Part shown: in pieces, positions 1 to 9,941 of the stretch
How positions within the stretch are numbered: the stretch's first letter is position 1
Layout: every line of letters starts with the position of its first letter
Source of the DNA: Cyanophora paradoxa
Taxonomy: Eukaryota > Glaucocystophyceae > Cyanophorales > Cyanophoraceae
DNA: 64,000 nucleotides
Direction of reading: 5' to 3'
Assembly: GCA_004431415.1 (NCBI GenBank)
Contig: QPMI01000516.1
Coordinates: 62,001 to 126,000, forward strand
Translations under genes and position numbers: made by a program
Notes under the pieces: generated by a model
Databases searched by the model: none
What the model was told of the DNA's origin: nothing
Seen by the model: only the letters and a program-made list of their open reading frames with translations

Positions 1-229
1 CGCGTCGGATGCTGCGAGCCCGAATATTGGAACCCCGGACAGATATCCCGAGATATCGATTGTTACGGCAGGGTGATTTCTAGCCAAATCCGGCGCCGAG
101 CTAGTCTTCGTAGCATATTGGATAGGATTCTCGCGATCGCCTTTCTCGATTCTTGAAGCCCGAATATTACAATTAGAACCCCGGACATATATTTCGAAAT
201 GGCCGAGATGCGCGGGCTTAAGCTTGCCT

Positions 230-3200
230 GCGGGCCGGTGAAGAACTCGTTGGCCTCGTCGAGGAGGTCCTGCAGCGTTCGCCCCGGCTTCCATTTCTGC
301 GCGAGCGAGCCTCGGAGCGCGACGACGTCGACTCAAACTCGCGCCGCGTCCAAAATTAAATCGTTCGAATTGTATAATCAAGACTGAAAAAGGCGCCGGG
401 TGACGCGGCGCACCACCTCCAGCGCTTCGCCGCCGGCCGTCGGGGGCCACACCGCCAGCGCCAGCATGCGGGGGGAGCCGACTTCCTGGACGGGCTGCGG
501 CACGGCAGCCGGCACCGGCGCCGGAACCGGTGGCGCCGGCGCGGGCGGGGCCACCAATGCAGGGGCCGGCTGCGGTGCGGCAGCTGCAGCCAGCTGCAGC
601 GCCTGCACTGCAGCTGGCGCCGCGGCCAGAACCGGTGGCGCGGGCGGCGCCGCCAATCCAGGGGCCGGCTGCGGCGCGCCGGCCGGCTCTGGCGCCGGAA
701 CCGGTGGCGCGGGCGGCACAGCGAATGCAGGGGCCGCGGAGGCGGCAGGAGCAGCACAGGCCGGTGGGGCCGGTGGCCATGGGGCCGACTTCGCCGCCGC
801 AGGCGCTGAGGCCGCCGCCGAGGTGCCCGTCGCTGCAAGAACCGCGAATTTAAAAGCATTTGCGCTGAGTTCACTGCCAGCGGCCCCCTGATGAAATGCT
901 CAGCGAGTACCTCAGTAGCTCTAGGCCTTAAACTATGCGAAGGCTAGCGCTCGATCGATATCGCGATCACCTGATCATGAGCGAGATTTAAATTTGAAGC
1001 GGCTCCCGGCGCGTACGCGAGCTGGAAGCCGGCGTTAACGTTGGTGTCGACGTCCTGCATTTGCACATGCTCAGCTGCAGCATGCGCAGCCTTTATCGTG
1101 GTCGCGACCGGCATCGTATCTTGCAGTCTCCCCAATTGCGATTCCAATATTGATGCAAGGAAATGCGAACCGGAGAGGGTGGAGCCAGATCGAGATCGCT
1201 TATGTTGTCGCCGGCTTTGTGCGCGTCGAACTCGAATTTGAAGTGCGCGGGCGGAGCGACGAAGACGGGGTCAGAGCTCGATGCGCCGGTGGTCGACGTC
1301 TGCAGCTGATTGACGTCAGCGGCGTCGTTTTCGATTTAACAAATAAGTGGCGAATCCAGGGATTCCGGAGAGCGCATCAAAGCGAACCTTCGGAATCCGC
1401 GCCTCAATTGTCCCCTTGTCGTTCTGATCATGACCAAGCCTGCAAATAAATTATAAATTAATTTGGAAGCGCGTCGGAAAGACTTTTATATTCTATGCAA
1501 ATTCGAAAGACCACTCGAGCCCAGATTTCATAAGCCGCTGAGCGCGCCTGGGAGACTCTGCAGCCTTGCTCTGGCCATGGGTCGCAGCCTTCAATCCTTG
1601 GACTCGGCGGCGCTTCACGGCAGGGGCGGCCACGGGCGGTCCCTGCGCATCGGGCGCCTGATGTCGGCTGTGAAAAATCGAACGAGCTCGCGCTGGAGCT
1701 TGTGTGCACCGCGTCGACGTCTTCGGTGTCGATGTCGGAGGCGTCGAATCCGGATTCCCGAGAACCCCTCTTCGGTGCGCTCAATTGCAGCCTGCCCTTG
1801 CAGTTTCCGGGGGGCGCCGGCAGCGTGTGCGCGTCGGCGATGTTCTGCATGTCAATCGTGTCGAAGAACTCTTGCTGAAGATTGCGCGCTCTGCGGTTTA
1901 ATTTTGCGTGAAGGCGTGTGAAGTCTGCGCCGTAATTTTAACGGCGCATCGCACTCACTCGCGAATGGCCTGCATTACGACGCGGCGGCGCGCGCGGATC
2001 GCCTCTTGGTTGAAATCCTCGGCTCCCAGAATGAAGTCGAGGACGAGCTGCGCATGCGACGGGCCGGGGGGAGTCGGGCACGAACGCGTGCAGCTGGCAC
2101 TCCGGGGGAGGGGCCTCACACCTTGACGTATGTCAAGGGCACTTGGAGGAACGTCATTTTCTTCAGGTATACCTGCTTCAATTTCGAGGGGTGTCAGGGC
2201 TGGCCGCGGCGCGCGCTTTTAAACGCTGAAGGGGCCCGCACACCTCCAACGCCTTCTTTCTATCCGCGGCAGACGTGACGGAGAAGTCCTTCTCAAGGAG
2301 GATAACGAAACTGATTGATGTAGCGTCGGAAACGGGGTTCAAGGGCCGGGCTAATCACGGGGATCGGCCGCGGGGCGTACAGCTTGTGGACGCTGATCAC
2401 GTTCTCCTCCTGCCAAAACTTGTACGACGGCTTGCCTGGCGCAACGACGCCGAGCACCGGAGCTAGCGTCCGATGGAACTTCAGGGCGAGAGCCCGCTTG
2501 GAGCTGTCCCAGGAAGCGACTTTATCGGACGGCATGTTTTTCTACGGCCCAGAAAGCGCGTGAGCAAGGGCGAGCGGGAGGAGACGCGGCAAGCTTGAAG
2601 GGGCACGTGTACATACACTGTAAAATTCCACCATGCCGTGGTACCCTTCTTTTACGGTAACATTGCCCGCAAGGAGACCGGGGAACTTCTCCGCCCACGC
2701 CGTGAGAAGCTTGACGTCGGTGTGGGCCTGCGCCCCGAGTTCGAGTGGGATCGACTTCGGGGCGGGCGCTGCGTGAAGGGGTCCCTATAGCTGCACGCAC
2801 CGGCCGCGGTACCGCGCGGTGCTTCGGCGCACAAGGAACCTGCGCGCAAGGCGCAACGCAAAGCATTTCGCGTCGGCGCACGTCGCGATCAGCGCAACTG
2901 GCATGGTAATGCAAAGCATTTCTCGCGGACATCCTTGTTATTAGGGTCGCAAGCGGGGGGCCCGCCCCCGCGGCCGCTCCGTTCACAATGGCTAGCGGTT
3001 GTGGGACATGCGCGTGCGCATGCGCGCCTCGTGATCGCTCGGATATCGATTATGATCAGACTCGACGCGCGCAGGCCTCGTACCGCCGGCCTCGGTCTCT
3101 ACGTGCACAGAATTCGGACACGCGTCGGGAAATTGCAACTGCGCGACGAGACGTTATAATTAACGTCAGCCTCGCTATCCGCGTGCGCGAATTTTTCGGC

Positions 3201-4130
3201 TCGTGCGAAGCGTCAGAGTAAGCGATCGCGCCCGAGCGCACGCGATGACGGACCGCGAGTGGACTCGCGCCCGAACGTAGGCTTCCGGCCGCGCCCGATC
3301 GATATTGCGGATCCAAATTCGAAGGACGACGCGACATGATGCGAGCTCGAGGAGAGTGCTCGGACCTGTTTGAGAAATCGCGCATGCGCCGCGTGCCAAG
3401 TCAGTGCGCGGTGAGGGCGCGCTGCATGAAGTCCGCCGCATCCGCCGCAGTGCGCACCGGCCGCCGAAGCGTCGATTTTGTCGCGTACGCGTTGCGCGTT
3501 GGCGTCGCTTCGAATTCGGAGCGCGTCACCCGAGAAGCCTGCTGAAAGCGCGCCGGCTGTCGTCGCCCGCGCCCTCGATCCACCGCGGAGCGCGACTTCG
3601 AAGCAGAATTGGAGTTCTGCGCGCTTCGGAGTTTCCCGCTCCCGGAAAAAAATTCCCGCCCCGGCAAAAAATGAATGAATGGCGGCCAACACCCGCCAGT
3701 TGGCCGCCAATAAACGCCACGCTACGCCACGCAGCGCCACGCGGCGTCGCCAAACAACGACAGAGTGCGCCGCGAATCCCGCGATCGTATATATATCGCA
3801 ATCGGATATGTATCGATGTTGCCGATTGTGACAACTAGCTCGCCCCATGGCCAGGCGCGTAGGCCACGCCGGCCTCTATGCTCATCGTGCAGCCTACGGT
3901 GCAGGTAGAGTCGACCTAATTGTATATAATCATAATCGGGCACCTCGTGCTCATCGGGGACTTGGGGAGCGGGCCGCGGCGCGGGGGCGGGGGGCGCCCT
4001 GCGGCAGCGCGCGCCTTGCCGAGGAACTGGTAGCTGCCGACCCAGAGGGCCTGCCGGTCGCGATCGTCGTCGTACGCCCAGCCGCGCACGTCGTTCACTA
4101 CCGCTGACGTGCTGCCCTGCGAGATCGAGC
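230..4130 (-). CDS. Unrecognised multi-exon gene, probably continuing past the left edge
   Basis: I do not recognise this protein. Several minus-strand segments look like real exons bounded by splice signals. Around 4110-3990 an exon after a TCGCAG acceptor reads GSTSAVVNDVRGWAYDDDR and ends near SYQFLGK. Around 2730-2615 an exon reads AHTDVKLLTAWAEKFPGLL and ends MVEFYS before GTATGT. Around 2540-2300 there is an exon with KRALALKFHRTLAPVLG. Exons at about 2190-2130 and 2060-1970 read FKLKQVYLKKMTFLQ and LVLDFILGAEDFNQEAI. Further segments follow at 1850-1540 (acidic, Ser-rich) and 1330-950, then an Ala/Pro-rich exon at 850-380 and an exon at 300-232 starting KWKPGRTLQDLLDEANEFF. Order and joining are inferred, and more than one gene could be present. 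No catalytic motif or membrane segment is obvious. Confidence 0.4.
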
Positions 4131-4139
4131 GAATCGATA

Positions 4140-5041
4140 AACAAATTAATATTGAATAGCTTCGTTATAAGAGAGCGCTTCGAATTCGGATCCGGAGGCC
4201 TATATAGCTAGGGCAGCGCCCCCAAGCAGCTGAACTTCGGAATGCGCAGGCCTAGGGGCGAGCTCGAGGCTGCGCGCCGGCTTTCTGAGAGCCGCTCAGA
4301 GACGGATGCCCGATCGCGAAGCAGAAAGCCCTGCGAGCGCGCACAGATCGGAGTTCGAGGCTTATAGCTATAGCTAGCTATAGGCAGCGCTAGCGGCACG
4401 CACTGCTGTCCGAGGGCGAGGGGTCCGGCCCCAGCGGGCGCTTGCGCGTATGCCGCTCCGAACAGCTGAAGCGACAAGAATTCGAAGAGCACGCGTACGC
4501 CTAGGGCGGCGCCGGCGACCCGCGGCCGGGCCCGAGCGGCCATCGCGCCGCGGCGCGCGCCAGCTAAGTCGGCCGGGCCGATCGTGCTCGGGCCAGGACC
4601 GCTCGGCGCTCTGGCCGAAAGGGCGCGCTCTAGATCTGCGCCGCGCCGTATACGTACACGTACGCGTGCCGCGCCAGCAGGCGTCGGGCGCGGCTCCGAG
4701 TGCCTCGCGCGCTCAGCCTGAGTCAGGTGAGCAGGCTGTGCTCGTCGAGCAGCTGCAGGCTGCATGCAGCTCGCGATCGCCAGCTTGCGCAGCTCCCCCA
4801 GCAGAGCTAGCTAGTAGCTAGCGCTGGGCCGCCGCTGGCCTGCTTTAGCTAGCTGCGCTTCTTGCCGCTCGGGGGGGTACACGCAGTGAAGCTAAGGCTC
4901 GAGTCTCGAGCTTATCCGTTAGAACACATCAGCCTTGAAGTTTCAGCCGATCCAGCCTGATCCGGATCGGCGGATCCAGATCTAGAGAGAGGCTCCGTAC
5001 GACCTCCACCATTGAAGGCGACGGACTCGGACGGAGGCGCC
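4140..5041. other. No supported gene
   Basis: GC-rich sequence dense in short palindromes such as GCTAGC, TCTAGA and AGCTAG. A 185-codon minus-strand frame at 4208-4765 is open, but its composition (Ala/Arg/Pro throughout) is what random GC-rich DNA gives, so I do not call it. Confidence 0.5.
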
Positions 5042-5310
5042 GCTACCGTAGAGCAGGAAAATACTGGACGCAGAAAATTAGTGGAGCCCGAAATTAGTGG
5101 ACCGAAAACTTGACTCAGTCCACTAATTTCGGGCTCCAGTATTTCCCTGCTGCTAGGCTGCCCCATACAGTACCCCCCAAAATTACCGCCCCATACAAGC
5201 CTGAGAAGGTTTTGGTCCACTAATTTCGGGCTCCAGTATTTTGCCTAAGGGAGGGCCAAGTTTTCTAGTCCACTAATTTCCGGCCCACTATTTTCCTGCT
5301 CTACGGTAGC
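5042..5310. mobile_element. MITE-like inverted-repeat element
   Basis: The left end reads GCTACCGTAGAGCAGGAAAA and the right end is its reverse complement, ending at 5310. The similarity continues inward with a few mismatches through repeated blocks such as AAATTAGTGGA and CCACTAATTTCGGGCTCCAG, which occur in both orientations (5090-5110, 5117-5142, 5214-5240, 5268-5285). The element is about 270 bp, lacks coding capacity and is more AT-rich than its flanks, as expected of a miniature inverted-repeat transposable element. I could not fix a target-site duplication, because the flanks are themselves palindromic (GC...GC). Confidence 0.55.
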
Positions 5311-5343
5311 GCTAGCTCCTTCTGAGTCCTTCAAGCCTCCTTG

Positions 5344-5952
5344 TTAAGATTGCATGCGTATGCGGATGAGGTGGTACCGGTACGCGCGTACGGTCATCAT
5401 CACCGGGTAATCGGCGGGTATACGAGCGCTCCTCGACAGTTTGCCAAGTTGGCAGGTATCGATCCCAGCTGCAGCTTTCAGCTTCCCTGATTTCCCTCCA
5501 GCGCCGCATCCCGCGAGCACCACCTTGATCATCGCACCTGCCGCAGGCCGCTGAAGCAGCGCTTCCCGTCGTCGGCTCGGACCAGAATCCGTCGAAAACC
5601 TGTTCTCGTCCAGCACTAGTATGGCAGCGGTGGCCCCGCCCTCGTCGCAGCTCATCGTCGCCGGAGAGGCGCAGCAGTATACGTACGCCAAGGGCTCCGC
5701 CTCCCCCACCGGCCGCACCTTCATCACCAGCGAGGCGCGTACGCATACAGATACAGACGCGTAGCGCTCGCCCCGGAGTCCGGAGGCTTTCGGCGCGGCG
5801 TCGACGTCGGCGTCTGACCTCCGAGCGCGGCGCAGGTCTTCCCGGACCCGGTGGAATGGTGGCAGCGCTCCCTGCTCATCCCGCACGGTGCGCCCGCCCG
5901 TGGCAGGCGCCGCGGCCGACGCGGATAACCACATACACATATGCATGTACAT
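5344..5952 (-). CDS. Possible exon(s) of an unrecognised gene
   Basis: A 202-codon minus-strand frame is open here. Its middle part (about 5740-5540) has a less biased composition than typical GC-rich noise, with segments ASLVMKVRPVGEAEPLAY and EGGATAAILVLDENRF, and a possible donor follows near 5540. There is no recognised domain, and the start is unknown. It could be a chance frame. Confidence 0.22.
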   Translation of the reverse strand: MYMHMCMWLSASAAAPATGGRTVRDEQGALPPFHRVREDLRRARRSDADVDAAPKASGLRGERYASVSVCVRASLVMKVRPVGEAEPLAYVYCCASPATMSCDEGGATAAILVLDENRFSTDSGPSRRREALLQRPAAGAMIKVVLAGCGAGGKSGKLKAAAGIDTCQLGKLSRSARIPADYPVMMTVRAYRYHLIRIRMQS

Positions 5953-6045
5953 GGCTGACAGTTGCCGCGGCCGGCCGGCCGGCCGGCTGGGCCGCCGATA
6001 CCTAGATCTGACCGCCGATCGCCCGCAGAGCTGCTCCGCTGCGGG

Positions 6046-8356
6046 ATGATGGACATGGAGCGCGTCCTGAGCGTGCGCGCCGCCGGCCGGGCCCGGGGCG
6101 CCCCGGGGCCCCCGCGAACCTAAAGCTTTCGCAGCCCAAGTACTTCCCGGGGACGCCCCAGCAGGACTTCAAGGTCAAGAACTTCTTCAAGTGGTGCTTA
6201 CCTTTAGATCTTATCTTCTTATCTTGAGCCCGAGCCGGGCGCTTACCATCTCTGCTTGACAGGTACAACGAGTTCTTCTTCGCTTTCACGCACCGTGCGC
6301 CCGGCCCCGCCCGCTGCTTAAGCTTCATTTCTCTTCGACATCGCTGACTCCCTTCGAATTCGGCGTGCCCTGCGCAGTCCACCACGGTACCCGGGCCCCG
6401 TCGCCAGCGCATCGCCCCGGCCCGCGCGCGCCGCGACGCGCCGCTCTGACCCAGACCCTCCTCCTCCTCCTCCTCCTTTCAACGAACCAGACGCCGAGGA
6501 GGAGATCATGATCCCGGTGTGTGCACGCCCGCTTCTCGCGAGGCGAGCCGCCCATTCCTCGTCTGACTCGCCGTGCCCCCGGCCCGGCCCCCGGCGCGGC
6601 TCCACAGTGGGTCAAGGTTCACTCCCCCCCCCCCCACCTGCCTCTACCCCCGCCGCTCAAACGCTGCCCTCCCCCCTCCGCCGCGCAGACGCGGGCGGGC
6701 ATCCCGCCCAAGGTGCAGGACGACCACGTCGGCCTCGTCCGCACCATGAACGACATCGTCGGTGCCCCCGGCCCGCCCGCCCCTGGCCCGCCCCGCCGGC
6801 GCCCCGCGAGATCGCACCGTCTACTATGGATTTTTTAAATGGGTTCGATGTAATTGCACTGTAGCTGTTAGTAGTCCTAACTTCGCCCCCGGCCCGGCCC
6901 CTGGCCCGCCCCTGGCCCGTCCCCGTCCCGCCCCGCGAGATCTAGATCGCACCTTGTATCGATCTAGAGTTCTTCATATAAAGACATGCATGTGGATTCG
7001 ATGTTATGGCGCTGTAATTATATAAGTAGTATCAACCTCGCCCCCGACCCGCGCCGCAGCGTTTGAGGCGAAGTTCGACGCTGCGCTTCGGCGCCCCACG
7101 GCCACCCAGGAGCGCGCCGACCTCGCCAACCAGTGCGTACCCCCCCCCTCTCCAATCCCTCCCTTATTTCTCGCCAAGAACTACGCGCTAGATCTAGACC
7201 TAGGGCCTAGATCCAGCGTACCACTCGCTGAGAGCCTAGAGGAGGAGCACGCCCCTTCCCGCCTGACCAGACAGCCTTCCTCTCTATCCCATCCCCCCTC
7301 CTTCCTCCCCTCCCTCCCCTCCCTCCCCTCCCGCCCCCCGGCCTCGGCCCAACTGATCGCGCCCCTCCAGGCTTCGCGCCATCGTCGCCGATTTCGTCCA
7401 GCGCATGAAGGGCCACCTGCGGGTCCGAGCCGCCCCCCTCCCCCCCCCGCCGATGTACCCCCCGTCTGACTTTTTGGTACCCCCGCAGGAGGAGGAGGAG
7501 ATCATCTCGCCGCTCCTGCGTGACCACTTCTCCGAGAAGGAGGAGGCGGCGATGGTCGAGCGGGTACGTACGCGCGGCGCGCGTACCCCCTCCTCGACTC
7601 AGGCCACCACTTAAGGCCCCTGTCTCCTTTCCCCTCCCCCCCCCCTTCCTACCTCCCCCCTCCCCTTCCGCTGCCAGGCCTCCGTACCCCCCCCTCGGCT
7701 CACGCTATTAAGCTATGATTAAAGCCCCTGCCTCCTGCCCCCCCCCCCCCCCCTCATCTCACACAAATACACCCCCCCCTTCTGATTTCTTGCTCGCAGA
7801 TCATCGGGCACATGCCGATGTCATTCCGGGGGGAGGCCCTCGCCTGGGTCGCCCGCGTCGCCCGCCAGTGGTACCCCCCTCCCGCCCCTTCCCCCCCCTC
7901 CCCCTCCCCTCACCCTCCTCCCTGGGGCCGACTAGAGCTGGCCGCGGGGCGCTACCACACCTGTTCTTCTTCTTCTTCTGATTTTTTGATCCGCAGGATG
8001 CTGCCCTCGGAGCTGGAGGCCTTCATGGGCGCGCTGCCCCCGCCCGTCCGCTTCCTCCTCAAGAACTCTTGGGCCTCCAAGGTGCCTCTAGCTTTCTCTT
8101 TAGATTCTCGCGGATAGATTCTCCTTAAGATCTGTATGATTAATGTCATTTGTTTCCTCGAACTCGCAGCACGTCCGCAACAACATCAACCTCCTCGAGT
8201 CGATCACCCAGGTGCGAATTTCCTTGAGCTCGGGCTCGGATCCGGAGCTGTAAATAATTTGTATGAGATCGAATTCGAAGCTCACGCGCCCCGCGGCCGC
8301 CGCGCGCGCAGGACGTGCCGCCGCCGCCGCCCGCCGCCTGCTGCGTGATCGCTTGA
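6046..8356 (+). CDS. HHE/hemerythrin-like protein with C-terminal CaaX box (13 exons)
   Basis: Predicted exons: 6046-6072, 6135-6193, 6263-6294, 6491-6516, 6608-6616, 6689-6761, 7060-7132, 7371-7422, 7489-7563, 7800-7870, 7997-8081, 8170-8211 and 8312-8356. They join in frame to about 222 residues. The product has the two-half arrangement of HHE cation-binding proteins. Metal-ligand-like stretches are FTHHAEEEIMIPWVK (spanning three junctions), QDDHVGLV and GHLREEEEIISPLL, separated by helical segments, so a di-iron helical bundle is likely. HHE families bind oxygen or iron, or sense redox state; the substrate here is unknown. The C-terminus is a Pro run followed by AACCVIA and a stop, a CaaX-type prenylation signal (CVIA) with an adjacent Cys. 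Start: ATGATGGACATGGAG lies 27 nt before a GT donor that keeps phase. The 9-nt exon at 6608-6616 (W-V-K) is flanked by CAG and GT. Confidence 0.82.
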
Positions 8357-9941
8357 GCTTAGGCTTTGCATGCTTCTTCGCCTCCGGGTCGACGTCGGCG
8401 CTCTCTCCGGCCCGGCGGCCGTGGCCTCACGATATTTCTCTAGCGATATTCATCACGTATACTTCAAGGCTTTGGTGCAGGAATCCCAGACGATTCCCAG
8501 TTCCTCTAGGCTACTTTGCATATAATGCATTCAGCTCGACACAATGTTTCTCCCCATAATCGGCTTTAATCCTCTATATGCGCTAGACTCAGAGTTCGAG
8601 TAATAGTGCTTTGCCAAGTTGCGTTCGTAATTCGAATTCGTGTATACAAGCTTTAAGCGTAGATGGGAATTAATAGCGAGTGTACTACGGTAGATTATAA
8701 TATAATACGAGAAGAAATTCTGAAATACTTTTACCGCAGTATTCGTACAGGCAGGGCGCGGGAGGAGCGCTGCGGGGGCATGCATGTGCCGTACCGGTGT
8801 GGCCATGGCCAGAGGCCCGAAGTGGTATCCTGGAAGAATTTCGAAGGGGGCAAGGGGCCGCCGTGCGGGCGGGTACCGGTGGGTATATATATACAGCCGC
8901 TGAGCAGGCCATGGCCACGGCGTGGAGCGCGCCCGGAGCGGGAAAGGGCGAAAGGCCTAAGCCGAGACCTAGGGGGGGCCGGGGCGGGCGGGCCCGGGGC
9001 GCGCGCGCGCGCGCGCTGGGCCGCGGAGCGTGAGGCCGGCGGGCGCGCGGCGACAGGCATTCCCGGCGGCCGGAGCAGATCGAATCGAATTCGCGCGCGC
9101 GGGCTGGCTCGGCCGGAGATCGATCTCGAGCCGCTGAGCCGCGGGCGGGCCGCCGAGCGCCTCCGGGGCGGCAAGATCTGCGTGCCGACGTTAGCATAGC
9201 TGGGGGCATGCGCAGGGCGTGGGAAGGGGCGACAGACCTTGGCGGGCCGGGGGCGCCCCCGCGCGGCGCCGGCCAGGCCGGCCGGCGTGGCGGCGACGGG
9301 CGGGGGCGGCCTCGATGGGGCGCTCCTAAGGCGGCGGGGCGCGCCTAACGCCTAGGCCTACGTATACGTACACGCGCGCGCGCGAGGTCAGCTGGCCACG
9401 GGCAAGCACGGGGAGACGCGAAACGCCTAGGACGGTTGTAATCTGACATGAACTGCTCGAACTGCTGTAATCTGGGCATGCGTAGCGCGCGCGCGCACGG
9501 CCGCGCCGCGCGCGGGCGCCGCGGCGGGGTCGCGGGCCGGCCGCGGGCGGACGAGCGCTAGCTCGCGATCGATGTGCCTGGACAGCGCTTCTGGAGCGCG
9601 CGATACAACCGCAGTCTACCGGTAGATGTACCGGCGCCGCGCATGCGCACCTCCATGGCCACAGCCCCGAATCAAATCGGCCGGGTACAGACGAATCATC
9701 CGCAGCATCCGAAGGGCGTTTCTTCGCACGCGCGCTGCATCACCTTCCGGAAGCCCTCGGCACTTCCAGGCTCCAGCACCCTCTGTCCGCATCCCTGGTA
9801 CGGTAGGGATCGAGGTGACGAGCTCCCGTTCCGGTCCGGCGATGATCAGATAAGCCTGTGGGCTATCCACCGTTCGACTCCAGCCACTTCGCCCGTTCTG
9901 TCAGCTCTACCCAGCACACAGCTTACAGCGGGGGCTCAACG
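8357..9941. other. Intergenic; no supported gene
   Basis: 8400-8720 is less GC-rich and rich in ATAT/AATT palindromes, which fits a 3' UTR or spacer. 8900-9560 is very GC-rich with alternating CG tracts (for example 8999-9016, 9373-9385, 9487-9497) and many CCGG/GGCC words. Frames open on both strands here have composition-driven Arg/Ala/Pro sequences. 9560-9940 leads into the bZIP gene and probably holds its 5' region. Confidence 0.5.

Noticed and set aside
400-891. Gly/Ala-rich plus-strand protein
   Set aside because: The Ala/Pro-rich minus-strand reading continues into exon-like sequence with splice signals. The plus frame is its complement.
8663-9209. Long overlapping ORFs on both strands
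   Set aside because: Arg/Pro/Ala/Gly strings expected from CG-rich DNA, with no motif on either strand.
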